Below, piece by piece: positions 44,712-53,011 of a DNA stretch of 64,000 nt. This DNA comes from CATOSP01 sp034422355 (lineage in GTDB: Bacteria; Chloroflexota; Dehalococcoidia; Lucifugimonadales; UBA3495). The stretch covers positions 1-64,000 of the forward strand of contig DAOUJS010000008.1 of NCBI GenBank assembly GCA_034422355.1. Direction: 5' to 3'. The position numbers were made by a program, and so were the translations under genes. Positions within the stretch are counted from its first letter, which is position 1. The number at the start of each line of letters is the position of its first letter. Below the pieces are notes generated by a model that worked only from the letters and a program-made list of their open reading frames with translations, made no database searches and had not been told where the DNA came from.

Positions 44712-44759
44712 AGCACATTAAGGCCCCTTCCTGATATCAGGAGGGGGCCTTAATGTGCT
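44712..44759. terminator. Very long (48-bp) near-perfect palindromic terminator
   Basis: Arms AGCACATTAAGGCCCC and GGGGCCTTAATGTGCT match perfectly. The middle is palindromic too except one pair, centred on GATATC. It lies between convergent genes ending at 44685 (+) and 44806 (-) and can serve both. Confidence 0.85.
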
Positions 44760-44805
44760 CCAGTTGACCGGAAGCTGTAGCGTTACGGTCAGGCGTTAAA
44801 CAGTG

Positions 44806-46644
44806 CTACCTGTCCAGCCACACGTACTCCAGCCTGCGGGCCTGGGAATACTGACCGGAGAAACGCTCGTCCGGCACGTTCTGGACGTAGTTCCAGTGGG
44901 TCGGGTATCGGACCGGCCAGAACAGCGGCGCGTAGGGAATGTCGTCGTAGTAGATCTCTAAGGCCTGGTCCGCAAGCACCTTCAGCTTCTCCACATCAGA
45001 AGTGACCCGCATCTTTTGCAGCAATTCATCCAGCGCCTCGTTGCAATATCCTGTAATGTTAGTTACAGGAGGCTCCCCGCAGAAGGATACCTGGTCCAGC
45101 CAGTCATAGGGGTGGTCCACTCGGGCGCTGCTGGCCGAGGAAGTCTGGAAGAGCCAGTCCGCCGCGTTCCTCTTCTCCACGTATGCCCCACTCTCCTGAA
45201 CATCCAGGATCAGGCGAATGTTCAGGGTATCCCGGAGGATGAACTCCATGATGGGGCAAACGTGGTCGCGGTAGTCGGCGATGTCCCGGCACAGCGACTT
45301 CACCTCGAACCCGTCGGGATACCCGGCGTCAATCATTAGCTGCTTGGCCTGAGCTAATTCTGCGTCTTTGGCCGGTCCGGGCAGTGCAAAGCCAGGCCTG
45401 GCGGCCAGCTCTTCCCGCTTCACCTTGCCGTAGACGGTGGAAGCCAAGTAGTCGCCCATCGTACAGTTGGGCATCGCTTCGCACATCTGGTCCCGGTTGA
45501 TTGCCAGGTTGATGGCCTGCCGCACCCGCTTGTCCTGCCACGGCCCTTCCTCCCGCCAGTTCCAGAGGACACCCCTGCCCACAGGATGGAGACCAGGGAA
45601 GTAGGTAATCTGACCGGGATGACGCTCAACCATCGGATCGATGTTCTCCGGGAACATGCCGTGGCTGCTGCCCATCATGATGTAGTCCAACCTCTGGGCT
45701 TCGAACGCTGCCAGCTTCGCCGCCACGTCCCGGATGATGAACAGGTCAATACCGTCCAGGTACGGCAGACCCTCCTTGAAGTAGTTCTCGTTCCGGCGGA
45801 ACTCGATCTTCTCACCCGGCTGGTGGCTCTCCATGTAATACGGACCGGTGCCAATGGGGGTATCCAGGGATTCCATTTCGTCGTAATCGACTTCGGTGTA
45901 CATCGAGTATTGTTGCAGCCCCAGGTTGGCCAGCAGGATCCCGTCCGGCTGCTTCAGGTTGATGATGATCGTCGTGTCGTCTGGAGTCTCGATGCTCTCC
46001 ACCGTGCTTTCTCCGGCGACGCTGAGGAACCCGTGGGGCGGCCGGTTTTCAGTTTCCCTGGTCATGAGTTCCAGAGTGAACTTGGCATCGGCGGAAGTCC
46101 ACGGGTTGCCATTGTGGTTCACCACATTATCGTGGAGATAGAAAGTGTACTTGGTGGACGCCTCGTTCACTTCCCACGAGTGGGCAATGTCCGGCCCTAC
46201 TCCAAGGAAATCCGGGTGTTGCAGGGACAGCAACTGGTTGAAAACGGGAGCATTCGACGTGGTCTCGTCAATGGCGCTCCGGACGTCGAGCCGGAAATGG
46301 AGCGGGCTGCGGCGGTGGACCTGGTTGAGTATCCCGCCGCGCTTGATGGTCTCTTCCGGAGCTGGCATTGCTGTAGGCTCGGCCTTGCTCTGCACTACCG
46401 CGCCAATCTTGAACCCCTCTACCTTGGTGGGAGTGGGCATCATCACCTGCTCCGGGGCTTGGGGCTTCTCCGGTTCTGCCCCTTCCTGCGCTGCCTGTGG
46501 CTTCTCCGGGTCGGCGGGCTGCATCTGCTGGGCGGTCTGCACCTCCGGTTGCACTGCGGCAGTGCCGCCGCAGGCCACTCCCAGCGCCATTACTATCAAC
46601 AACGCCGCGGCCAATACTGCAAGTCTGAGAAAACTACCGGTCAT
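44806..46644 (-). CDS. ABC transporter substrate-binding lipoprotein (family 5)
   Basis: 612 residues from ATG 46644 with GGAGGGATG ahead. A signal peptide with lipobox LGVAC is followed by a Pro/Gln/Glu-rich linker (about 25-80). The SBP family 5 body has HSWEVNEASTKYTFYLHDNV, IGTGPYYMESHQPGEKIEF and VRQAINLAINRDQM. It is divergent from its presumed permease genes. Confidence 0.9.
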   Translation of the reverse strand: MTGSFLRLAVLAAALLIVMALGVACGGTAAVQPEVQTAQQMQPADPEKPQAAQEGAEPEKPQAPEQVMMPTPTKVEGFKIGAVVQSKAEPTAMPAPEETIKRGGILNQVHRRSPLHFRLDVRSAIDETTSNAPVFNQLLSLQHPDFLGVGPDIAHSWEVNEASTKYTFYLHDNVVNHNGNPWTSADAKFTLELMTRETENRPPHGFLSVAGESTVESIETPDDTTIIINLKQPDGILLANLGLQQYSMYTEVDYDEMESLDTPIGTGPYYMESHQPGEKIEFRRNENYFKEGLPYLDGIDLFIIRDVAAKLAAFEAQRLDYIMMGSSHGMFPENIDPMVERHPGQITYFPGLHPVGRGVLWNWREEGPWQDKRVRQAINLAINRDQMCEAMPNCTMGDYLASTVYGKVKREELAARPGFALPGPAKDAELAQAKQLMIDAGYPDGFEVKSLCRDIADYRDHVCPIMEFILRDTLNIRLILDVQESGAYVEKRNAADWLFQTSSASSARVDHPYDWLDQVSFCGEPPVTNITGYCNEALDELLQKMRVTSDVEKLKVLADQALEIYYDDIPYAPLFWPVRYPTHWNYVQNVPDERFSGQYSQARRLEYVWLDR

Positions 46645-46756
46645 AGGTTCATCCCTCCATAGTGCGACGAATGGAAAAGTCCGGTACGGCTTTACGATTA
46701 AGTCGCTTTTGCCCCCGCCGAAGGGCTGATCACAACCCCGGCGCAAGTCTAGGATG

Positions 46757-46784
46757 ATTATATGGATTGCCTATGTGGTGTCAA
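46757..46784 (-). promoter_or_regulatory. Consensus promoter for the binding-protein gene
   Basis: On the minus strand, perfect TTGACA (46784-46779) and perfect TATAAT (46762-46757) are 16 bases apart, about 110 bases before the ATG at 46644. Confidence 0.75.
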
Positions 46785-46863
46785 TCCCCTTCTAGGAGGC
46801 CAAGACGGTACATGCCCGACCCGAAATCATGGCTTGCGCAGGGGTTCTCTCACACCATTTCAA

Positions 46864-46892
46864 TTGACACTACCTTGCGGTTTCCGTATCAT
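46864..46892 (+). promoter_or_regulatory. Consensus promoter for the permease genes
   Basis: TTGACA (46864-46869), a 17-base spacer and TATCAT (46887-46892), about 75 bases before the GTG start at 46966. With the minus-strand promoter at 46757-46784 it forms a divergent control region. Confidence 0.7.
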
Positions 46893-46965
46893 CGGGAGCG
46901 TTCCCGGTTGGGGAGCCGCTGTCGGCCAAGTCGGAAGTCCTCAGGATACCTCAGGTAGAGTAAAA

Positions 46966-47934
46966 GTGCGTCAATACACAACTCGCAGACTGCTTCTGGG
47001 CATCCCCACCATATTCGGGGCCGCCCTGCTCATATTCATAATAATGCGCGTTGCCCCCGGCGACGTGGCAAGCCTGATAGCCATCGGCGGTGCGGAGGGC
47101 GAGGAGGAAATAAACCAGGAGGCATTGGACAAAATCCGCGAGCGTCTCGGTCTGGAAGCTCCCCTGCACATGCAGTTCCTTAACTGGATGTGGGACCTGG
47201 CCCGCTTCGACCTCGACGAGTCCCTGTGGAACCGCCAGCCTGTCAGCGACCTGCTCGTCCGGCGCTTCCCCTTAACCCTCCAGTTGTCCGCAATGGCCTT
47301 GCTGCTGTCATGGATCATCGCCATCCCCGTCGGCATCTTATCGGCGGTCAAGCAGGACACGCCTCTTGACTACATACCAAGATTCCTCAGCATCATTGGG
47401 CTTGCCACTCCCAATTTCTGGCTTGGCATCCTGATGCTCACCTACCTTGCCGCCTTCTTCGGCTGGGTTCCCGCACTGACTTATCAGGCCCCCTGGCGCG
47501 CCCCCACGGAGAACTTCTCCCAGCTTATGCTTCCGGCAGTAGTGCTCGGCACGGCCCTGGCCGCCATTCAGACAAGAATGACCCGGGCCACCATGCTCGA
47601 AGTCCTCCGGGAGGACTACATCCGCACCGCCCGGGCCAAGGGGCTGGGAGCGCAGGCGGTGCTATGGCGTCATGCACTCAAGAACGCCGCCATCCCGGTG
47701 CTCACCATCTCCGGTGGACAGCTCAGCGGCCTGATAAGCGGGTCGCTGGTAACCGAGGTTGTGTTCAACCTTCCCGGCCTGGGCCTGGCAACCGTGGACG
47801 CGGTGCGGCTCCGGGACTACCCTGTAATCCAGAACCTGGTGCTCTTCATAACCATCGTACACATCGTGGTCAACCTGGGCGTGGACCTGCTCTACGCCTT
47901 CCTAGACCCCAGAATCCGATACGCCGACTATTAG
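46966..47934 (+). CDS. ABC transporter permease, DppB/OppB type
   Basis: 322 residues from GTG 46966. The frame is open further upstream, but that part has no ribosome site and runs through the promoter. Six helices. EAA loop: LREDYIRTARAKGLGAQAVLWRHALKNAA. N terminus RRLLLGIPTIFGAALLIF with RVAPGDVA. Partner of the next gene. Confidence 0.92.
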   Translation: MRQYTTRRLLLGIPTIFGAALLIFIIMRVAPGDVASLIAIGGAEGEEEINQEALDKIRERLGLEAPLHMQFLNWMWDLARFDLDESLWNRQPVSDLLVRRFPLTLQLSAMALLLSWIIAIPVGILSAVKQDTPLDYIPRFLSIIGLATPNFWLGILMLTYLAAFFGWVPALTYQAPWRAPTENFSQLMLPAVVLGTALAAIQTRMTRATMLEVLREDYIRTARAKGLGAQAVLWRHALKNAAIPVLTISGGQLSGLISGSLVTEVVFNLPGLGLATVDAVRLRDYPVIQNLVLFITIVHIVVNLGVDLLYAFLDPRIRYADY

Positions 47935-47966
47935 CGGCAAGCCTGGTGCCGCAAGCCTGGAGACTA

Positions 47967-48896
47967 ATGAACGCTGGACCAAGCACACCCGAGACGCCGG
48001 CAACGGAGCCGCTGCTGGTACTCCCCCAAGAGAGCCAGTGGAGCAGGCGCATCCGCTGGACACGCCGCTTCCTGGTCAACAAGCCCCTGGGGGCAGTGGG
48101 TGCTGCCATCGTGCTCTTCATGTTCTTCCTGAGCGCCTTCGGCTCCTTCCTCACCCCCTACAACCCCATAGACATGGACTTCTTCGCCAAGCTGGAATCC
48201 CCCAGCAGGACTCACCCCCTGGGAACGGACCTGTACGGGCGGGACGTTCTGAGCAACATCATCGGCGGGGCGAAGATTTCCATCTACGTGGGCTTCGCCT
48301 CGGTGATTATCGGCACGGGGCTCGGCGCGGTCTGGGGGCTGACCAGCGGCTACAATGGGGGCAGGTACGATCTGATAAGCCAGCGCTTCATCGACGTGCT
48401 GCAAAGCATCCCAACCCTGGCCCTGGCCCTGGTCATCGTCGCCTCCCTGGGTTCCAGCCTCAACAACATCGTCATCGCCATCAGCATCGGGCTGATAGCC
48501 ACCTCGGCGCGGGTCGTGCGCTCCTCGGCCATCGTCATCAGGAACATGGACTATATCCTGGCCGCGGTGGCAATGGGGGCAAGCTGGAAGAGAATAGTCT
48601 TCTCACACGTAATGCCCAACAGCTTCGCGCCCTACCTCATAGTGGCCACCGCCGCATTGGGTGGCGCGATACTACAGGAGGCGTCCCTGAGCTTCCTGGG
48701 AGTGGGGGTGCCGCCGCCGCACCCGTCATGGGGCAGGATGCTTTCCGGCATAGGCCGAGACTACTTCCTGATAGCGCCGTGGATGTCCCTGTCCCCGGGA
48801 CTGGCAATCGTGGTCGTAGTGCTGGCCTTCAACCTCTTCGGAGACGCCCTGCGCGACGTCCTAGACCCAAGGCTACGGGGCACTGGCCGCCGGTAA
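47967..48896 (+). CDS. ABC transporter permease, DppC/OppC type
   Basis: 309 residues. A cytoplasmic N-terminal arm is followed by KPLGAVGAAIVLFMFFLSAFG, HPLGTDLYGRDVLSNIIGGAKIS, NMDYILAAVAMGASWKRIVFSHVMPN (EAA loop) and LFGDALRDVLDPRLRG. It starts 32 bases after the DppB-like gene. No ATPase gene follows, as in the first peptide operon. Confidence 0.92.
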   Translation: MNAGPSTPETPATEPLLVLPQESQWSRRIRWTRRFLVNKPLGAVGAAIVLFMFFLSAFGSFLTPYNPIDMDFFAKLESPSRTHPLGTDLYGRDVLSNIIGGAKISIYVGFASVIIGTGLGAVWGLTSGYNGGRYDLISQRFIDVLQSIPTLALALVIVASLGSSLNNIVIAISIGLIATSARVVRSSAIVIRNMDYILAAVAMGASWKRIVFSHVMPNSFAPYLIVATAALGGAILQEASLSFLGVGVPPPHPSWGRMLSGIGRDYFLIAPWMSLSPGLAIVVVVLAFNLFGDALRDVLDPRLRGTGRR

Positions 48897-48920
48897 GTCA
48901 TCTGCTAGAATACGTGCGGG

Positions 48921-49205
48921 CTACCCACCACTCTGGGTGAGTCTGGCAGCCAGAACACCCACCAGGGAAATCAACGCGACGATAACCCCGCCGCCAATCC
49001 CCAGGGCTGCCAACGTGAGCCGGTCTATCCGGGCGTTAAGCTGGTCATTAAGTTGGTCCATCCGGATAGTTACTTGGTCTATCCGGGCGTTGAGGTCCCG
49101 GATTTCAGCCCTCGTCTCGGTTCGCATATCCTGGAGCGTGGTGAGCACCTTCTCCATCTGCGCTTCCAGCCGCGCGAGGCGGGAATCGTCGGTTGCGACT
49201 ACCAT
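48921..49205 (-). CDS. Small coiled-coil protein with C-terminal membrane anchor
   Basis: 94 residues from ATG 49205, chosen for GGGGGAAGG six bases ahead (a TTG at 49211 is too close). A long heptad helix (LEAQMEKVLTTLQDMRTETR ... DQLNDQLNARIDR) is followed by a membrane segment (AALGIGGGVIVALISLVGVLAA). Same design as the gene at 35378-35626. Confidence 0.65.
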   Translation of the reverse strand: MVVATDDSRLARLEAQMEKVLTTLQDMRTETRAEIRDLNARIDQVTIRMDQLNDQLNARIDRLTLAALGIGGGVIVALISLVGVLAARLTQSGG

Positions 49206-49254
49206 TGCCAACCTTCCCCCATCAGGTCAGACCCGTTGGCTGCTATCCACTACC

Positions 49255-50181
49255 TCACGGCACGAATTGGGGCAGTATCTCCGTGCCCATGATCTCAAGC
49301 TGCTCCATAGTCTCTTCCGCGGGGCAGAGGGGCCGGACCACGAACTTCTGCGCCCCCGCGTCGATGTAGCGGGATATAGACTGGCAAATCTGCTCCGTGG
49401 ACCCCAACGCGCTGTACTCGGTGAAGTGAGCGCCGGGACGAGCGCGGGTAACGTACCGCTCCGCCTTGGCCTCGGCTTCCTCCGAACTGGACGCCACATA
49501 GTACCCCAGCAGCACCCCAACGTGATCGTCCTCAATCTCCCGGCCATGCTCCGCGGCGGTGCTGAACATGATCTCCCGGCCCTCGCCGACTTCCTCCGGC
49601 GTCGCGCTGGACACCAGCCAGCCGTCGCCAACCCGTCCCACCCGCCGGGCCGCCGCCGCGCTGCGCCCGCCAATCCAGACGGGAGTTGACGGCTCAAGGA
49701 ACGGCTTAGGCGTGATTGAAACGTTGTGGCAGCTATAGAACATCCCCTCGTGGGTAACGTTATCCTCCTCCCACAGGCGGCGCATCAGCCTGATCGCCTC
49801 ATCAGTGCGTCGGCCCCGGTCCTCCTTGGAAACGCCGCAAGCTTCGTACTCCTCCGGCTCTTCCTGTCCCAGCCCCACGGCGGGGAAGAACCGGCCCTGG
49901 GAAAGGTAGTCCAGGGTTGCGATCTGCTTGGCCAGCACCACCGGGTTCCGCAGAGGCATGGCCAACACGCTGGTGCCGAACTTCATCCGGTCCGAGTAGG
50001 CAGCCACCATCGACAGCGCAATCATCGGCTCCAGGCTGAAACGGTCGCTGACGATCCGGTCACTGAGCCAGATGGAATCGTATCCGTACTGGTCCCCGAC
50101 CTCGACCAACTCGCGGAGAAACCCAGGGTCTCCACCTCCCTGACCAAATGCGCCTGGTACGTAGCCGATGGCGATGCTCAT
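49255..50181 (-). CDS. LLM class flavin-dependent oxidoreductase
   Basis: 308 residues. Seen: IAIGYVPGAFGQGG, DSIWLSDRIVS, FGTSVLAMPLRNPVVLAKQ and LDYLSQGRFFPAVGLGQE, then PKPFLEPSTPVWIGGRS. These match F420/FMN luciferase-like enzymes. AAGGAGC precedes the ATG. Substrate unknown. Confidence 0.87.
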   Translation of the reverse strand: MSIAIGYVPGAFGQGGGDPGFLRELVEVGDQYGYDSIWLSDRIVSDRFSLEPMIALSMVAAYSDRMKFGTSVLAMPLRNPVVLAKQIATLDYLSQGRFFPAVGLGQEEPEEYEACGVSKEDRGRRTDEAIRLMRRLWEEDNVTHEGMFYSCHNVSITPKPFLEPSTPVWIGGRSAAAARRVGRVGDGWLVSSATPEEVGEGREIMFSTAAEHGREIEDDHVGVLLGYYVASSSEEAEAKAERYVTRARPGAHFTEYSALGSTEQICQSISRYIDAGAQKFVVRPLCPAEETMEQLEIMGTEILPQFVP

Positions 50182-50410
50182 GGCTGCTCCTTACATCGTT
50201 TGCGTTAGCGGATAGTGGTGGGTAGATGGCAGTTAGAAGTCCTTACCGGCATTTTATAGGGAAATGTCGTGCGGTGCCACAGGGAGAACAACAGAGGGAA
50301 TTACCTACTGGGCAACAGACCCGTTTTCCAAAAGCTATTGACACTTGGAGTGTAGATGCCTATGGTGTATATATAGACATCCAGCCCAAGTCCGCTCAAT
50401 TAGCTAATTG

Positions 50411-50455
50411 TGGGCTAGGCGGGCCTCCCGAAACATGGAGGCCGGTCCTAGCCCA
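50411..50455. repeat. Long imperfect hairpin
   Basis: TGGGCTAGG pairs with CCTAGCCCA and CCTCC with GGAGG, around CGAAACAT. It lies just downstream of the DUF3800 remnant (minus strand) in a gap with no plus-strand gene. It could be its terminator or an element end. Confidence 0.55.
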
Positions 50456-50580
50456 CACGTATTTTAGTCCACAATGTAAAGGGACTGCTCAACAGCCGCC
50501 CAGAGTACGGGTCAACCGTGTAGGCTGGATCGCCGGACTCGTCCACAAATATGTAGTCATGTCGTGGCACCAGGCTATAC
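50448..50580 (-). pseudogene. Truncated DUF3800 gene (N-terminal remnant)
   Basis: On the minus strand HDYIFVDESGDPAYTVDPYSGRLL is the conserved N-terminal YxFVDESGD segment of DUF3800 proteins, with its acidic active-site-like residues. It stops after about 38 codons at TAG 50450-50448, while full proteins have over 200 residues. It runs into the hairpin at 50411-50455. A decayed gene is the best reading. Confidence 0.6.
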
Positions 50581-51534
50581 CGTCGCCCTACCTGACCCCT
50601 CCAGCGGTCCCATACCCGCCTCGGCGCGGGCGTCGTTGATGTGCTCCAGGATGCGCGTTCCCAGGGGGGCCATCTCATAGCCGATGTCCGCCAGCATCCG
50701 GCTGTTGTCCACTAGGTAAACATGGGGCACCGCCTGGTCGCCCGTGGTTATCTGGGCGTCCGGGATGAAGCTCCGCACCTGGTCAGCCATAACCTTGATC
50801 GTCGCCAGGTGACCGCCGCTGATGTATATGCGGTGGTTCAGACTGTCGCTCAGGGCCGCCCGCACGAATATCTCCGCCGCGTCCTCGGCGTGGATCATCG
50901 GCGAGGGTTCGTCCTGGTGGAACGGCATACTGACGGACTGCCCGATGGCCGGCAGCGACACCATCAACCCGCCGATCATCCCCGTCATGCCCGTGACCCG
51001 ACCGTGTCCGAACACCGTGCAGATGCGTATCCCCACGCAGTCCAGCTCGTACCGTTCGTTGTACTTGGCCGCGGCAAAATCGTTGGCCGCCTTGGTCATC
51101 CCGTAGACGTTCACCGGCGCGGCCAGGTCATCCTCGTTGATGGGACGGTCCCCGAAGGTGTCCTGCACCCCATACACGGCGATGGAGCTGGCGTACACCA
51201 CCCGCTGCACCCCGGTCCACCGCGCGACCTCAAAGACGTTGTTCGCCCCCTGTATGTTTACCAGCATCCCGAAGTGGGGCCGCTCCTCCGTATCCGGCGG
51301 AAGCAACGCCGCCATGTGGATAATCCGGTCCACCCCATGCACGTTGACCGCCTCCAGCAGGTGCGGGACCTGTGTAATATCCCCCCGGTAAACATGGATG
51401 CCGTCCAGGAAGGGAGCAAGGTTCGGACCGGGACGGCCCAGGTCGAAGCAGACCACCTCCTCGCCGCGCTCCACCAACTTGCGCACTATGCGGTTGCCAA
51501 TGAATCCCGCGCCGCCGGTGACCATAGTAGTCAT
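50575..51534 (-). CDS. NAD-dependent epimerase/dehydratase (extended SDR)
   Basis: 319 residues from ATG 51534 behind GGGAGA. Seen: VTGGAGFIGNRIVRKL, IIHMAALLPPDTEE, VVYASSIAVYG and YGMTKAANDFA (catalytic Tyr/Lys), then GIRICTVFGHGR. A sugar-nucleotide or related substrate is possible; no pathway neighbours identify it. Confidence 0.88.
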   Translation of the reverse strand: MTTMVTGGAGFIGNRIVRKLVERGEEVVCFDLGRPGPNLAPFLDGIHVYRGDITQVPHLLEAVNVHGVDRIIHMAALLPPDTEERPHFGMLVNIQGANNVFEVARWTGVQRVVYASSIAVYGVQDTFGDRPINEDDLAAPVNVYGMTKAANDFAAAKYNERYELDCVGIRICTVFGHGRVTGMTGMIGGLMVSLPAIGQSVSMPFHQDEPSPMIHAEDAAEIFVRAALSDSLNHRIYISGGHLATIKVMADQVRSFIPDAQITTGDQAVPHVYLVDNSRMLADIGYEMAPLGTRILEHINDARAEAGMGPLEGSGRATV

Positions 51535-51776
51535 TGGGAATCTCCCTGGTGCTGAATAAGAAACCAAGGGCCGGAAACCCGATTACGCTCCGGCCCCAGG
51601 ATTCGCCCATGATACAAACGCAACATGGGCCGCGCAATCCCCGCCAATAGTCGAAGACCAGCCCTGCGCCAAACACCCAGACACCATTCCCGTTCCTTAA
51701 CCCACACCGCCATTATTGACTTTCCTTCTCCCTTACTGATAGGCTCAGTTGAATTATTCCGCATAGGGAGAAACCG

Positions 51777-52916
51777 ATGGCTAAGCGCCTTTTTAAGGAA
51801 CTGGAAAGGGCCTACGGATTCGACGAAGTGGCAATAGTTCCCGGCCAGGTCACCATCAACCCCGACATGACCTCCACCAAGATGACCATCGGCCACCACA
51901 ACTTCGACATCCCCGTCCTTGCCTCCGCAATGGACGGCGCGGTGTCCCCCAGCTTCGCCACCCTGATGCACCAGATGGGCGGCCTGGGCGTCCTCAACGC
52001 CGAGGGCCTCTACACCCGCTACGAAGACCCCTACTCGGTCCTGGAAGAGATCATCTCCATGCCCCAGGCCGAGGCCACCGGCTACCTCCAGCAGGTGTAC
52101 TCCGAGCCTATACAGGAGCATCTCATCGGCGAACGGGTCCAGGAGATTCGCAGGTCCGGGTCCGTCTGCGCCGTCTCCTTCACCCCCCAGAACACCAAGC
52201 GCATGTCCCCCGTCGCCGTTGAGGCCGGGGCCGACATCGTTGTCGTCCAGTCCACCGTCACCACCGCCCGCCACATGTCCCGCAGCTACCGGGGCCTCAT
52301 CTTCTCCGAGTTGCTCGACACCTTGAAGGTCCCCGTAGTCGTCGGCAACTGCGTCACCTACGAGGTCGCCCAGGAACTCATGGAGACCGGCATCGACGGC
52401 ATCCTCGTCGGCGTCGGACCCGGCGCGGCCTGCACCACCCGCGAGGTCGTCGGCGTCGGCGTCCCCCAGGTCACCGCAACCCTCGAATGCGCCGCCGCCC
52501 GCGAGGACTACTTCCGCCGCACCGGACGCTACGTCAGCGTCATCACCGACGGCGGACTCCGCACTGGCGGCGACATCTGCAAGGCCATCGTCAGCGGGGC
52601 CGACGGCGTCATGCTCGGCACCCCCTTCGCCCAGGCCGCCGAGGCCCCCGGCCGCGGCTTCAACTGGGGTATGGCGAACCCCCACCCCGAGCTTCCCAGG
52701 GGCACCCGCATCGGCGTCGGCACCAAGGGCACCCTTAGCGAGATCCTCTACGGACCAACCTCCGTCACCGACGGCACCCAGAACTTCATTGGCGCCCTGA
52801 AAGTGGCAATGGGAATGTGCGGCGCATACACCATCCGCGACCTGCACAAGGCCGACATGATCATCGCTCCCGCCATCAAGACCGAGGGCAAATACTTTCA
52901 GTTCGCCGGGACATAG
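51777..52916 (+). CDS. GuaB3-like IMP dehydrogenase-related protein
   Basis: 379 residues, which lacks the CBS pair of full IMPDH (about 490). Seen: LASAMDGAVSP near the N terminus, GILVGVGPGAACTTREVVGVG with the cysteine loop, ITDGGLRTGGDICKAIVSGADGVMLGTPFA and a C-terminal AIKTEGKYF. GuaB3 members are common in Actinobacteria and Chloroflexota, and their activity is less certain than that of GuaB. Confidence 0.87.
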   Translation: MAKRLFKELERAYGFDEVAIVPGQVTINPDMTSTKMTIGHHNFDIPVLASAMDGAVSPSFATLMHQMGGLGVLNAEGLYTRYEDPYSVLEEIISMPQAEATGYLQQVYSEPIQEHLIGERVQEIRRSGSVCAVSFTPQNTKRMSPVAVEAGADIVVVQSTVTTARHMSRSYRGLIFSELLDTLKVPVVVGNCVTYEVAQELMETGIDGILVGVGPGAACTTREVVGVGVPQVTATLECAAAREDYFRRTGRYVSVITDGGLRTGGDICKAIVSGADGVMLGTPFAQAAEAPGRGFNWGMANPHPELPRGTRIGVGTKGTLSEILYGPTSVTDGTQNFIGALKVAMGMCGAYTIRDLHKADMIIAPAIKTEGKYFQFAGT

Positions 52917-52925
52917 TAAATAGTT

Positions 52926-52999
52926 GCCAGTGGCTGTTGAAGAGTGTCGAGCAACCCCGGCTACTAGCCACTGACCACTAGCCACCGGCCACTGACCAT
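52926..52999 (+). repeat. Tandem GCCACTGACCA-type repeats
   Basis: Short units related to GCCACTGACCA/CTAGCCACC recur several times between the GuaB3-like and UGSC genes (for example 52974-52998). They form a low-complexity block without coding features. A fragment of related sequence occurs near 40700. Confidence 0.5.
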
Positions 53000-53011
53000 T
53001 AGGAGGAAACC

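Noticed and set aside
46762..46965. N-terminal extension of the DppB-like permease
   Set aside because: Runs through two consensus promoters; homologous proteins start at the RRLLLGIPT helix.
51531..52985. 484-codon ORF on the minus strand
   Set aside because: Antisense to the clear GuaB3-like gene; Gly/Asp/Val-rich low-complexity composition typical of a GC-rich shadow frame.
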